From Streptomyces sp. NBC_00663 (lineage in GTDB: Bacteria; Actinomycetota; Actinomycetes; Streptomycetales; Streptomycetaceae): 64,000 nucleotides of DNA. Location of the stretch: assembly GCF_036226885.1 (NCBI RefSeq), contig NZ_CP109027.1, positions 9,238,001 to 9,302,000 of the forward strand. The letters are read 5' to 3'. The number at the start of each line of letters is the position of its first letter. Within the stretch, counting starts at the first letter, position 1. The notes beneath the pieces are model-generated. The model was not told where the DNA came from and did not search any database. It saw only the letters and a list, made by a program, of their open reading frames with translations. Made by a program: the position numbers and the translations under genes. Positions 40,607 through 49,183 of this stretch are shown piece by piece.

Positions 40607-42034
40607 TCAGCTTGCGGGGACGTCGTCCTGGAACGTGGTGCCCGTGCTGCGGTACGCCGCCACCTTGGAGGCGACCTGCGCCGGTGTGAGGACCTGGTCC
40701 TTGATGTGCAGTACGTAGTCGACCTGCTGGTCGTAGGCCCGTGGGGTGCTGCTGGTCAGGCCGCCGAAGTCGATCAGCCACTGGTTGAAGTTGATGGACA
40801 TGGGGCGCTCCGGCAGGTAAGCGGCGTCGTGGGTTCCGAAGAGCCGGCCGTCGACGTAGTACTTGATGCTGCTGTTGTCGATGGTGAGGACCAGGTCGTG
40901 CCAGCCGGTGTAACTCTGGCGGCTCTCGCTGTGCTGGTTGACCGCCACCCAGGGGTCGGCCTGGTAGGTCTCCCAGGACGTGGTGTAGAGGATGCCGGAC
41001 GGCTCGCCCCAGCCGCCGTTGGGCAGATACTCGAAGTCGTACTCGGCGTAGTCGTCCGCCAGGGGCGCCTTGAGGTCGTTGATGGTGAAGAAGGTCTGGA
41101 CGATGTGATCGCCGTCCGGCCCGGACCTGGGGGCGTCGCTGAACTTGACGCGGGCCGCGTAGGTTCCGTTCTTGAACTTCGTCGCCTTGGTGAGGATCTC
41201 GGTCTGTTCGGTGCTCGCTCCGGTGCCGGCGGTCGAGGTCTCCAGGTTCATGACGGAGTTGCCGCCGGTGGTGGAGAAGGTGACGTTCTCGGGGGCCCAG
41301 GTGGCGCCGGAGACGCCGGGGCCACCGGAGTTGGAGCGTACGCTCCAGCCGTTCGCCGAGATCTTCGGGTCGGTGTGGCTGGTGTAGTTGAAGTCGTCGA
41401 ACAGCGTGGCGCCGCCGGTCGGAGGGTCGGTGGGCGGGTCGGTGGGCGGGTTCGTCGGGTCGTTGCCCGCGGGGGCTTGGCCCCACAGGGTGGTGCCGGC
41501 GAGCTGGGCCGTGACCTTGGACCAGTTGGCGTACGACGTCTGGGAGGCGCCGAAGGAGTAGTCGTCGCTCTGATTCAGCGGTGCCCAGGTCGACTGGTAG
41601 AAGCGCAGCTGCATGTCGCCGGTGTCGGCGCCGGGCGCGAGGGAACCGGCCCCGGAGGTGAAGCCGATCTCCAGATAACGGTCCGCTGTGGCGGTGGGGT
41701 TGGCGAGCGTGCCGAAGGTGCCGGTGATGTTGGCGCAGCCCTTGACGGCCCAGGAACAGGCGAAGCGGTAGGTCGCGTTCGCCGAGTCCGCCTTGAAGTA
41801 GTAGCGGATCTTGACGCTTTGCAGGGCGATGTTGCCGGTGCCGGTGTTCGTCACGTTGAACCAGGGTTCCGCCTGATCGGCGCCGGCACCGGAGGCGCTG
41901 GTCCGGTACTGCACGCTCAGTCCGTCGGTGGCCGCGTTCGCGGTGGCGGGGAGTGCGGTGAGCGCGGCGGCGCCCATGCCGATCGCGAGGGCGGCGGCCG
42001 CGGTGGCGCGCGACCGGGTCGTGGTGGATCTCAT
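40607..42034 (-). CDS. Secreted CBM3 + GH16 glucan-active enzyme
   Basis: 475 residues from ATG 42034 (GGAGGG upstream). Signal peptide ends near ATANAATD. Residues ~40-185 are a CBM3 cellulose-binding domain (VQYRTSASGAGADQAEPWFN, GDMQLRFYQSTWAPLNQSDD). A Thr/Pro linker (PPTDPPTDPPT) leads to a GH16-like beta-jelly roll (~205-475): FDDFNYTS, YAARVKFSD, and DDYAEYDFEYLPNGGWG where the E-x-D-x-E-type catalytic strand belongs, which here reads E-Y-D-F-E. Predicted to cut beta-glucans while held on cellulose. It is divergent from a GntR regulator, whose operator repeats lie upstream. Confidence 0.85.
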   Translation of the reverse strand: MRSTTTRSRATAAAALAIGMGAAALTALPATANAATDGLSVQYRTSASGAGADQAEPWFNVTNTGTGNIALQSVKIRYYFKADSANATYRFACSWAVKGCANITGTFGTLANPTATADRYLEIGFTSGAGSLAPGADTGDMQLRFYQSTWAPLNQSDDYSFGASQTSYANWSKVTAQLAGTTLWGQAPAGNDPTNPPTDPPTDPPTGGATLFDDFNYTSHTDPKISANGWSVRSNSGGPGVSGATWAPENVTFSTTGGNSVMNLETSTAGTGASTEQTEILTKATKFKNGTYAARVKFSDAPRSGPDGDHIVQTFFTINDLKAPLADDYAEYDFEYLPNGGWGEPSGILYTTSWETYQADPWVAVNQHSESRQSYTGWHDLVLTIDNSSIKYYVDGRLFGTHDAAYLPERPMSINFNQWLIDFGGLTSSTPRAYDQQVDYVLHIKDQVLTPAQVASKVAAYRSTGTTFQDDVPAS

Positions 42035-42074
42035 CGTGGTTCCCTCCAGAAAGGTGGGGGTGATTCGGCACCGG

Positions 42075-42115
42075 CTGACCAACTGACCAACTGACCAGTG
42101 AAGGTGACTGGTCAG
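42075..42115. promoter_or_regulatory. GntR operator repeats on the GH16 side
   Basis: CTGACCA occurs at 42075, 42083 and 42091 with an exact 8-bp period; the last copy begins the perfect dyad CTGACCAGT-N7-ACTGGTCAG (42091-42115). It is 41 bp upstream of the GH16 start. The same unit appears inverted before the GntR gene. Confidence 0.65.
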
Positions 42116-42187
42116 TTCACCTGTTGAGGTGAGGACGAAGGTGGCATAGACCAATTGCGGCGTCAACCCCCGCTGCGGGCAAGGGCT

Positions 42188-42201
42188 TTGGAGCGCTAGC
42201 A
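42188..42201. promoter_or_regulatory. CebR/LacI-like box
   Basis: TTGGAGCGCTAGCA matches 11 of 14 positions of the TGGGAGCGCTCCCA palindrome bound by the cellobiose repressor CebR. It is in the divergent GH16/GntR promoter region. The fit to a beta-glucan or cellulose enzyme is reasonable, but the right arm is weak. Confidence 0.35.
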
Positions 42202-42274
42202 GTGAATATGTCGACGGTTTCCAACGGTCTGCGACTACACTCCGCCCTTGAGGGAGGGCTGCAATCGGTGGGCC

Positions 42275-42290
42275 ACTGGTCAACTGGTCA
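42275..42290. promoter_or_regulatory. GntR operator repeats on the GntR side
   Basis: ACTGGTCA twice at 8-bp spacing, followed by a weaker GGGGTCA. It ends 27 bp before the GntR start, as expected for autoregulation. Confidence 0.6.
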
Positions 42291-42317
42291 GCTGAGGGGT
42301 CAGGGCAAGGGGGACGC

Positions 42318-43157
42318 ATGAAGGCCGACGCACCCGGTGCGGTGCTCAAGCGCGAGCGAGTCCGCGACTTTCTCCTGGACCTCGTGGAGTCCCGCCGCCC
42401 CGGGGACGCCATCCCCTCCGAGCGTGCCCTCTGTGCCCAGCTGGGCGTGTCCCGCCCGACCCTGCGCGCGGCGGTGGACGAGCTCGTCGCGGCGGGCCTG
42501 CTGGTACGCGAACACGGCCGGGGCATGTTCGTGGCGCCGGAGAAGATCACGCAGGAACTCGTCTCCGCCGAGCAGTCCATGACCGTGCCGCAGGCCGCGG
42601 GCGCCTGGTCGAGCCGCCTGCTGGAGTTCACCACCATCCCGGCCGGCGCGCGCGTGGGCCGCAAGCTGCGGATCTCACCGGCCGCCGAGATCGTGTACGT
42701 CGCGCGGCTGCGGCTGGTCGACGGCGCCCCGATGGCCATCGAGCACCTGCACATCAGGGCTGATCTGGTCCCCGCCCTGTCCGCGGAGGAACTGGAGGCC
42801 GGCGACCTCTACGAGCACCTGCGCCGGCAGCACGGCGTGCACGTCCGGGAGGCCGTGCAGGCGATCGAGCCGACCGTCGTCACGCGCGCCGAAGCGGAAC
42901 TGCTCGACGTGCCCGAGCTGTCCCCGGCACTGCTCTTCGAGCGGCTCACCTCCGATACCGGAGGGCAGCCCGTCGAGTACGTCCACTCCCTCTACCGAGG
43001 TGACCGCTACCGGATCGTCTCCCGGCTCACCCTCGGCCCCGCGACCACCGCACCCCCCGACCGACTCGGGCACCACCCGGGCATCCCCCCGGGCGACTTC
43101 GCCCACCGGGACGCCATCGCCTCCTCGACGCGGGGGGACATCCAGGCGGGACACTGA
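42318..43157 (+). CDS. GntR-family (HutC/UTRA) transcriptional regulator
   Basis: 279 residues from ATG 42318. N-terminal winged helix (LLDLVESRRPGDAIPSERAL, CAQLGVSRPTLRAAVDELVA, LLVREHGRGMFV). The UTRA effector domain spans ~110-245 (VYVARLRLVDGAPMAIEHLHI, LLFERLTSDTGGQPVEYVHS, YRGDRYRIVSRLTLG). This class typically senses sugar phosphates or amino sugars. The tandem repeats beside both divergent starts are the likely binding sites, so it should repress itself and the GH16 gene. Confidence 0.9.
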   Translation: MKADAPGAVLKRERVRDFLLDLVESRRPGDAIPSERALCAQLGVSRPTLRAAVDELVAAGLLVREHGRGMFVAPEKITQELVSAEQSMTVPQAAGAWSSRLLEFTTIPAGARVGRKLRISPAAEIVYVARLRLVDGAPMAIEHLHIRADLVPALSAEELEAGDLYEHLRRQHGVHVREAVQAIEPTVVTRAEAELLDVPELSPALLFERLTSDTGGQPVEYVHSLYRGDRYRIVSRLTLGPATTAPPDRLGHHPGIPPGDFAHRDAIASSTRGDIQAGH

Positions 43158-43200
43158 GGGGGTACGGCCGTACGGCAGCAGCCGGCCCCTGGAATTCGCC

Positions 43201-44208
43201 CTACCGGGGCCAATCCTCCGCTTCCCCGGGCGGTGGAATCGGCCCGCCTCGTGGTGCGCTCCCCGCGGTGAGATGTTCGAGCACCTCGACCAGTTCCTGG
43301 CAGGCCCGTTCCACCGAGCGCCGGGTGTTGCGCTGCTCGGTGATCACTGCGGAGAGCAGCAGGGCCGTCAGGGCCATGGTCCCGTTGAAGGCCTGCAATT
43401 TGATCATCACTTCGATCTCGTTCAGGCCGGCGAAGGGGCCGGCTCTCTCCGTGGCGGCGACGGTGGCCACGACGGAGGTGAGGAGCGCGCAGAGCATGCT
43501 GCCGGCCAGTTGGAAGCGCAGTGCCGTCCAGATCAGCAGGGGGTAGACGAGGAACAGCACACTGAGGCTGCTGTGGGTGACCAGCAGCACGGCGCCGCAG
43601 GTGACGACGGTGAGTGCGGTGGCCTCCCGCCAACGGGCCAGGGGTGGGGGCCAGGTCGCCGTGTGGAGCACGAGGAGGAGCGGGGTGACGATCAGGACCC
43701 CCATCGCGTCACCCACCCACCACGCCAGCCACACCGCCCAGAAACCGTGGCCGTGGAGCCGGTCCGTGAGCACGAGCATGCCGACGCCCACCGTGGCGCT
43801 GATCAGCATGCCGGTCAGGGCCCCGAGGAACACCAGGGCGAGGCCGTCACGCAGCCGGCTCAGATCGGTGCGGAAGCCCACCGCGCGCAGCATGAGGCAC
43901 GCGCAGACGGGCGCGGCCGTGTTGCCCACCAGGTTGCCGAGAACCTCGGGCCGCAGCGAGGTGAGGTGCATGATGACGAACAGGGAGCCGAGTGCGATGC
44001 CGGGCCAGACGCGCAGCCCGAGGAGCAGCAGTGCGGCCACCGCGATACCGGTCGGCGGCCAGATGGGGGTGAACACCGCCCCCTCGACGGCCAGGTTCCG
44101 CAGGAGTCCGAGTCGTCCCGCCGCGTAGTAACAGCCGGCGACGGCCAGCGTCTGGAGGGCGAGGACGCCGGTCCAGTGCAGCTTGTCGGTACTCACCACA
44201 CAAGCCAT
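43201..44208 (-). CDS. MASE1-domain membrane sensor without attached output domain
   Basis: 335 residues with eight or so membrane helices over residues 10-290. MASE1 signatures: AVEGAVFTPIWPPTGIAVAALLL near the start, RVWPGIALGSLFVI, and AVWLAWWVGDAMGVLIVTPLLL. MASE1 normally feeds a kinase, GGDEF or PP2C domain in the same chain. Here the chain ends after a short coiled tail, and the PP2C phosphatase is a separate gene 50 bp upstream on the same strand, so signal is probably passed between proteins. Confidence 0.85.
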   Translation of the reverse strand: MACVVSTDKLHWTGVLALQTLAVAGCYYAAGRLGLLRNLAVEGAVFTPIWPPTGIAVAALLLLGLRVWPGIALGSLFVIMHLTSLRPEVLGNLVGNTAAPVCACLMLRAVGFRTDLSRLRDGLALVFLGALTGMLISATVGVGMLVLTDRLHGHGFWAVWLAWWVGDAMGVLIVTPLLLVLHTATWPPPLARWREATALTVVTCGAVLLVTHSSLSVLFLVYPLLIWTALRFQLAGSMLCALLTSVVATVAATERAGPFAGLNEIEVMIKLQAFNGTMALTALLLSAVITEQRNTRRSVERACQELVEVLEHLTAGSAPRGGPIPPPGEAEDWPR

Positions 44209-44258
44209 CAGACACCGAGGCCGTCGTTCCGGCGAGGCGGGAGCAGTGGCGTGCCGCC

Positions 44259-45089
44259 CTACTGTCGAGCTTCGGCCCCTTCATGGCCGATGACCAGTAC
44301 GGCGGCGTCGTCCTCGTGTCCCACCTGGTCCGAGCCCCGGATCACGGCGGCGGCCAGCGAGCCGGCGTTCAGGCCCGCCACGGCGGCGATGCCGGCGAGT
44401 CGTACGACCTGGTCCAGGCCCTGGTCGACCGTCATCGACGGCCCCTCCACCACGCCGTCCGTGAGCAGGACGAGCACGCCGCCCGTGGTGAGCCGGTAAC
44501 GGGTCACGGGGTACGTCGTGCCGGCCTGGACCCCCAGCGGCGGGCCGCCCTCGTCGCTGCCGATCCCGGACTTTCCGTCCGCCGTCGCCCAGACGCAGGG
44601 GATGTGCCCGGCCCGGGCGCTCTCCAGCACGCCGGTGGACGGGTCGAGACGTAGGAAGGTGCAGGTGGCGAAGAGATCGGCGCCCAGGGACAGGAGGAGG
44701 TCGTTGGTCCGGGCGAGGAGTTCACCGGGCTCACTCGTCACGAAGGCGAGTGCACGCAGACCGACCCGCACCTGCCCCATGAAGGCGGCGGCCTCGATGT
44801 TGTGGCCCTGCACGTCGCCGATGGACAGCCCGATCCGGCCATCGGGAAGGTGAAACGCGTCGTACCAGTCCCCGCCCACATTGAGGCCGTGGTAGGCCGG
44901 TACGTAGCGTACGGCCAGGTGGTAGCCGGGAGCTGTGGGCATCTCCGTGGGCAGCATGCCGCGCTGGAGAGCGAGGGCCAGTTCGACCTGGGAGCGCTGC
45001 AACGCCGCGTGCTCACGCGCCCGGGACGTCAGCGAGCCGAGTCTGGCCAGCAGCTCGTCGCCGTTGTACGCGGGGTCCTTGCGGGACAT
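44259..45089 (-). CDS. SpoIIE PP2C phosphatase paired with MASE1 sensor
   Basis: 276 residues. A short coiled N-terminus (LTSRAREHAALQRSQVELALALQR) leads into a full PP2C domain: VGGDWYDAFHLPDGRIGLSIGDVQGHNIEAA, VLVLLTDGVVEGPSM and GHEDDAAVLVIGH. The metal aspartates are all present; the usual GHG reads GHN. It should dephosphorylate a STAS anti-anti-sigma protein. It is first in a two-gene operon with the MASE1 membrane protein. On its strand GGGGTAA lies ~40 bp upstream, loosely like a SigB -10. Confidence 0.88.
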   Translation of the reverse strand: MSRKDPAYNGDELLARLGSLTSRAREHAALQRSQVELALALQRGMLPTEMPTAPGYHLAVRYVPAYHGLNVGGDWYDAFHLPDGRIGLSIGDVQGHNIEAAAFMGQVRVGLRALAFVTSEPGELLARTNDLLLSLGADLFATCTFLRLDPSTGVLESARAGHIPCVWATADGKSGIGSDEGGPPLGVQAGTTYPVTRYRLTTGGVLVLLTDGVVEGPSMTVDQGLDQVVRLAGIAAVAGLNAGSLAAAVIRGSDQVGHEDDAAVLVIGHEGAEARQ

Positions 45090-45209
45090 GGGTCGCTCCG
45101 AAGGGTTTTGACCATGTTCATGATTCTTACCCCAAAGAACTCATATCAGATGATAGCGGCGCCGCCCGGGCGTCGGCCGGGGTGCACGCTGAGCCGTTGG
45201 CCTGCCGGA

Positions 45210-45998
45210 TCACGAGGCCGGAGGTGAGCCGTTCGCGGTGGCGTCAGGCTTGCCCGTGGTGCCCTCCGGGACGCGGGTTCCCGCCTGGAGGCGCAGGCCC
45301 GCCAGAGTGAGGTCCAGCGCCGCGAGGAACTGCTCCCGGTCGTCGTGCTCGGCGAACTCGTCGGCGATCTCGTGCACGAACGGGAACTCCGCGGCGTCGA
45401 GCGACCGCCACCTCTCGGCGTAGCGGCTGAGGTACTCCACGCGGTCCACGTCTCCGTCGAGCAGTTCCTGCGGGAGTTCCGCGCCCAGGTCGGCGGCTGT
45501 GCCGACCACGACGCCCACGATCGCCGAGACGGCGTGGAAGCGCTGCCGCGACGTGAGGTCGAGGCGCAGCGTCTGCCGGCCGAGTTTGTCGTACAGCCGC
45601 AGTGAGTGGTCCTGGACGTCGGTGTTGCGCATGAAGTAGGCCGCCAGCCAGGGCCGGTCCATCATCGCGTCGAAGAGAACGATGGCCATCTCGCGCAGGT
45701 CGGCGATCGGGTCGTCGCTCTGCGGCTGTTCTTCGACGGCCGTCAGGATGCCGCCGACCGCGTGGTCGGTGGCGCGGTCGAACAGTTCGTCCTTGTTGGA
45801 GACGTACCAGTAGATCGTCCCGACGCCCGTGCCGAGCCGGGAGGCGAGGGCGCGGAAGGTGAGCGCCGACTGGCCCGCCTCGTCGAGCAGGGCCACGGCC
45901 GCGGTGAGGACGGCCTCCATCGAGTGCGAAGCGCGTTGGCGTCCTCGGGGGGAGCTCTCGGCGGCGGGACGTGTTCGCGGGCGTGGCATGGCGTCCAT
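45210..45998 (-). CDS. TetR-family regulator of the adjacent efflux gene
   Basis: 262 residues from ATG 45998; ATG 45989 is also possible. N-terminal helix-turn-helix: VLTAAVALLDEAGQSALTFRALASRLGTGVGTIYWYVSNKDEL. A large helical C-terminal domain (TetR_C type) follows, ending in a polar tail. It is divergent from an MFS exporter gene, and the 141-bp gap holds four 18-bp-spaced dyads that are its probable operators. Ligand likely to be an exported drug or metabolite, inferred only from context. Confidence 0.9.
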   Translation of the reverse strand: MDAMPRPRTRPAAESSPRGRQRASHSMEAVLTAAVALLDEAGQSALTFRALASRLGTGVGTIYWYVSNKDELFDRATDHAVGGILTAVEEQPQSDDPIADLREMAIVLFDAMMDRPWLAAYFMRNTDVQDHSLRLYDKLGRQTLRLDLTSRQRFHAVSAIVGVVVGTAADLGAELPQELLDGDVDRVEYLSRYAERWRSLDAAEFPFVHEIADEFAEHDDREQFLAALDLTLAGLRLQAGTRVPEGTTGKPDATANGSPPAS

Positions 45999-46023
45999 CC
46001 AATCACAGACTTGCGCTTTTATC

Positions 46024-46088
46024 GAACGACGTTCTACTGTCGAACGGCGTTCCAGTATCGAACGATGTTCGTTAATCGAATCCTGTTC
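46024..46088. promoter_or_regulatory. Tandem TetR operator array, 18-bp period
   Basis: GAAC-G-N2-G-TTC type dyads: GAACGACGTTC at 46024, GAACGGCGTTC at 46042, GAACGATGTTC at 46060, and a degenerate GAATCCTGTTC at 46078, all exactly 18 bp apart. They fill the divergent TetR/MFS promoter region. The spacing places each copy just under two helical turns from the last, which would favour cooperative binding. Confidence 0.8.
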
Positions 46089-46139
46089 TTCCGTCCGGCG
46101 TCGGTTCGACGACGGGCGACGTTCCGAGGGGAGGCCGCC

Positions 46140-47600
46140 ATGACCGCGACCACCACCACCGAGTCCGCCTCAACCCGTACCTACTCATCTCTGCGCGCGG
46201 CCTGGATCCCGCTGGCCGCGCTCTGTCTGGCCTTCTTCGTCGAGATGGTCGACAACACCCTGCTCTCGATCGCTTTGCCGACCATCGGCCGCGACCTCGG
46301 CGGCGGCACCACCGCCCTGCAATGGGTCACCGGCGCCTACTCGCTCACGTTCGGCGGGCTCCTGCTGACGGCGGGATCCCTGGCCGACCGCCTCGGGCGC
46401 CGACGCGTGCTGCTGATCGGCCTCGCCGTGTTCGGTGCGCTGAGCCTGTGCGTCATCGCTGTCGACTCCACCGGGCAGCTCATAGCGCTGAGGGCCGGAC
46501 TCGGCATCGCCGCCGCGGCCATGGCGCCGATCACCAACTCGCTCGTCTTCAGGCTGTTCGACGACCAGGCGCTGCGGATGCGCGCGATGACCCTGATGAT
46601 CGTCGTCGGCATGTCCGGGTTCGTGCTCGGCCCACTGCTGGGCGGCACGGCACTGGCCCATGTGAGCTGGCAGTGGCTCCTGCTGATCAACGCGCCGATC
46701 GCGCTCATCGCCGGCATCGGAGTGCGGCTCGGGGTCGCCGCCGACCGTGCCGAGGACCTGACGGACGACAGGCTCGACCTGCCGGGCGCCGTCCTCAGCG
46801 TCCTCGCCATCGGCCTGGCCTGCTACGCGCTGACCAGCGGCGTCGAGCACGGCTGGCTCTCCGCGGTCACGCTTGCGTCGATCTTCGGAGCCCTGGCCGC
46901 GGGTATCGCGTTCGTGCGCCACGAGCGCCGCAGCGCGGCGCCCATGCTGGACCTCACCATCTTCTCCAACAGGACCGTCCGCGGCGCGGCCATCGCCCAG
47001 ATCGGCACGTCCATCGCGATGGCCGGCGTGATGTTCGGGCTGATCCTCCACTTCCAGTACGCCTACGGATGGAGCCCCGTGCGGGCCGGCCTGGCGAACC
47101 TGCCGATCATCGTGACCATGATCGTCGCGACCCCGCTGTCGGAGGGGCTCGCCAAGAGGTTCGGCCACCGCATCGCCTGTCTGGTCGGCGCGGCCTGTCT
47201 GGCCGGCGCGCTCGCCGGGCTCGCCTGGGGCGTCGACCACGGGTACGCCGCCATCGCCGCCTCCATGGTCGTGATGACCGTCGGGCTGCGCACCGTCATG
47301 ACGATCTGCGCCATCGCCCTGGTCGACGCGATGCCGGCCAACCGCACCTCGATCGGCGCGGCCCTCAACGACACCGCCCAGGAGGTCGGCACCAGTGTCG
47401 GCACCGCCGCGGTCGGCACCCTGATCGCCGCGCTGGTCACCACTCAGCTGCCCGCGGGCGTCTGGAGCGGCGACCTCGTGCAGTCCTTCTTCCACGGCGA
47501 GCGGATCATCTACGGCGTGCTCGCGGTGATCGTCGGCCTGATCGCGGCAGGCGGTGCCCTCACCCTGACCGACTCGCACACGGTGGAGGAGCCGGCCTGA
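46140..47600 (+). CDS. MFS drug-efflux transporter (DHA2-like, 14 TM)
   Basis: 486 residues from ATG 46140 with GAGGGGAGG upstream. Fourteen hydrophobic segments. MFS motifs: FFVEMVDNTLLSIALPTIG (helix 1, D1 motif), LADRLGRRRVLLIGL (motif A), LRAGLGIAAAAM (motif B-like) and GFVLGPLLGG (motif C, typical of drug:H+ antiporters). QEVGTSVGTA marks a late helix. Related to EmrB/QacA-type exporters. Repression by the divergent TetR protein is likely. Confidence 0.92.
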   Translation: MTATTTTESASTRTYSSLRAAWIPLAALCLAFFVEMVDNTLLSIALPTIGRDLGGGTTALQWVTGAYSLTFGGLLLTAGSLADRLGRRRVLLIGLAVFGALSLCVIAVDSTGQLIALRAGLGIAAAAMAPITNSLVFRLFDDQALRMRAMTLMIVVGMSGFVLGPLLGGTALAHVSWQWLLLINAPIALIAGIGVRLGVAADRAEDLTDDRLDLPGAVLSVLAIGLACYALTSGVEHGWLSAVTLASIFGALAAGIAFVRHERRSAAPMLDLTIFSNRTVRGAAIAQIGTSIAMAGVMFGLILHFQYAYGWSPVRAGLANLPIIVTMIVATPLSEGLAKRFGHRIACLVGAACLAGALAGLAWGVDHGYAAIAASMVVMTVGLRTVMTICAIALVDAMPANRTSIGAALNDTAQEVGTSVGTAAVGTLIAALVTTQLPAGVWSGDLVQSFFHGERIIYGVLAVIVGLIAAGGALTLTDSHTVEEPA

Positions 47601-47633
47601 GACGTCCGGGCCGTGTCTTGACGGGGCAGCTGC

Positions 47634-47692
47634 CCCAATGAGCCAGACGCCCGATGAACCTGATGTCCCAATGGGTCAGATGTCCCATTGGG
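47634..47692. promoter_or_regulatory. Tandem operator array upstream of the second TetR gene
   Basis: Four related 9-mers at 16-17 bp spacing: CCCAATGAG (47634), CCCGATGAA (47650), CCCAATGGG (47667) and CCCATTGGG (47684). The last two are exact reverse complements and share the preceding GATGT. They end 15 bp before the GTG start, consistent with repression by blocking transcription start. Confidence 0.65.
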
Positions 47693-47707
47693 ATATCAAG
47701 GTGTACC

Positions 47708-48361
47708 GTGGAAGACATGACTGAGGACCGGCGACAGCGCAAGGCACGACAGACCAGGAACGCCATGGCCGTCGCCGCGGTCGACCTGATCCTGGAACGC
47801 GGCCTCGCACACACCACCGTCGAAGCGATAGCCGACCGCGCGGACGTCACCCGTCGCACCTTCAGCCGGCACTTCACCGGTAAAGAGGACGCGGCCCTGG
47901 ACTTCGTGCGCGGCGACGGCGACCGCATCAACGCGCTGCTGCGGGACCGCCCCGCGACCGAGCCGCCCCTGCTGGCCTACCGACGCGCCGTGCGCGCCTG
48001 GCTCGCCGACGAGGAGAACCCGGCCCACCATCTGCGCCCCGAGATGCGCGCACTGCTGGCCCTGGTCGACCGCGAACCCGCCCTGTTCGCCGCGTACGAA
48101 CGCATCCGCGTCGACGCCCAGGAGGACTCGATCCGCATCCTCGCCGAGCGGCTCGGCACCGACGACCTGCGGGACCTGCGCCCCGCCGTCGTCGTCGACG
48201 CCGCCGCCGGAGTCCTCACGGCCGCGCTGCGTTTCTGGGCACGCCGCGCCGCCGACCCCGACTCGGGAGCCGCAGACCTCGCCGACCTGGTGGAACAGGC
48301 CTACGACGCCCTGATCTCGGAGGCCGCGTCCGCGGCCCCCGACAGCACTGCCGAAGAGTGA
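47708..48361 (+). CDS. TetR-family transcriptional regulator
   Basis: 217 residues from GTG 47708 (CAAGG eight bases upstream); ATG 47717 is the alternative. Helix-turn-helix: AVAAVDLILERGLAHTTVEAI, ADRADVTRRTFSRHFTGKEDA. The C-terminal helical ligand domain covers ~75-205. It is 7 bp before an SDR gene and probably co-transcribed with SDR and ADH genes, which likely form its regulon. Confidence 0.9.
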   Translation: MEDMTEDRRQRKARQTRNAMAVAAVDLILERGLAHTTVEAIADRADVTRRTFSRHFTGKEDAALDFVRGDGDRINALLRDRPATEPPLLAYRRAVRAWLADEENPAHHLRPEMRALLALVDREPALFAAYERIRVDAQEDSIRILAERLGTDDLRDLRPAVVVDAAAGVLTAALRFWARRAADPDSGAADLADLVEQAYDALISEAASAAPDSTAEE

Positions 48362-48368
48362 GAGCACC

Positions 48369-49163
48369 ATGAGCACCACCGAACACGCGACCGAGACCAC
48401 GTCCGACCACGCCATCGAGTTCGCCGGGCGGACCGCCCTCGTCACCGGCGCCGCCTCCGGCATCGGCCTCGCGACCGCCCGCCGCCTCGGCGTCGGCGGC
48501 GCCAACGTCGTCATCGCCGACTACAACGCCGAAGGCGCCGAGCAGGCCGCCGCCGCACTGCGCGCCGAGGGCGTCAAGGCCGCCGCGGTCGAACTCGACG
48601 TCACCCGCCCGGACTCCGTCGAGGCGGCCGTCGCCTTCGCCGTCGAGACCTACGGCGGCCTCGCCCTGGCCGTGAACAACGCCGGCATCGGCGGTCCGAG
48701 CGCCCCGACGGGCGAGTACGACATCGCCGCCTACGACCGCGTCATACGCACCAACCTCGACGGCGTCTTCTACTCCCTGCGCTTCGAGCTCCCCGCCATC
48801 GAGTCCACGGGCCGCGGCGGCGCCGTCGTCAACGTGGCCTCCATCCTCGGCTCGGTCGGCTTCGCCGGCTCCTCCGCCTACGTGGCCGCCAAGCACGGCG
48901 TGGTCGGCCTGACCAAGGCCACCGCCGCCGAGTACGCCGCGAAGGGCGTCCGCGTCAACGCGGTCGGCCCCGGCTTCATCGAGACCCCCCTGCTGAAGGG
49001 CATGGACCAGGCCGCCTACGACGGGCTCGTGGGCCTGCACCCGGCCGGCCGGCTGGGCCGACCCGAGGAGGTCGCCGAACTGATCGCCTTCCTGCTGTCC
49101 GACCGAGCCTCCTTCGTGGCCGGCAGCTACCACCTGGTCGACGGCGCCTACACGGCCGTCTGA
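48369..49163 (+). CDS. Short-chain dehydrogenase/reductase (SDR)
   Basis: 264 residues. Classical SDR landmarks: cofactor loop ALVTGAASGIGLATARRLG, ADYNAEGAE (acidic residue after beta-2, favouring NAD), LAVNNAGIGG, the catalytic Ser in NVASILGSVG, and YVAAKHG with Tyr and Lys. NAVGPGFIETPLL is the C-terminal signature. It oxidises or reduces an alcohol/ketone substrate not predictable here. Sits between the TetR and ADH genes. Confidence 0.92.
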   Translation: MSTTEHATETTSDHAIEFAGRTALVTGAASGIGLATARRLGVGGANVVIADYNAEGAEQAAAALRAEGVKAAAVELDVTRPDSVEAAVAFAVETYGGLALAVNNAGIGGPSAPTGEYDIAAYDRVIRTNLDGVFYSLRFELPAIESTGRGGAVVNVASILGSVGFAGSSAYVAAKHGVVGLTKATAAEYAAKGVRVNAVGPGFIETPLLKGMDQAAYDGLVGLHPAGRLGRPEEVAELIAFLLSDRASFVAGSYHLVDGAYTAV

Positions 49164-49183
49164 GCACGGAGAGGAACCCCGCC

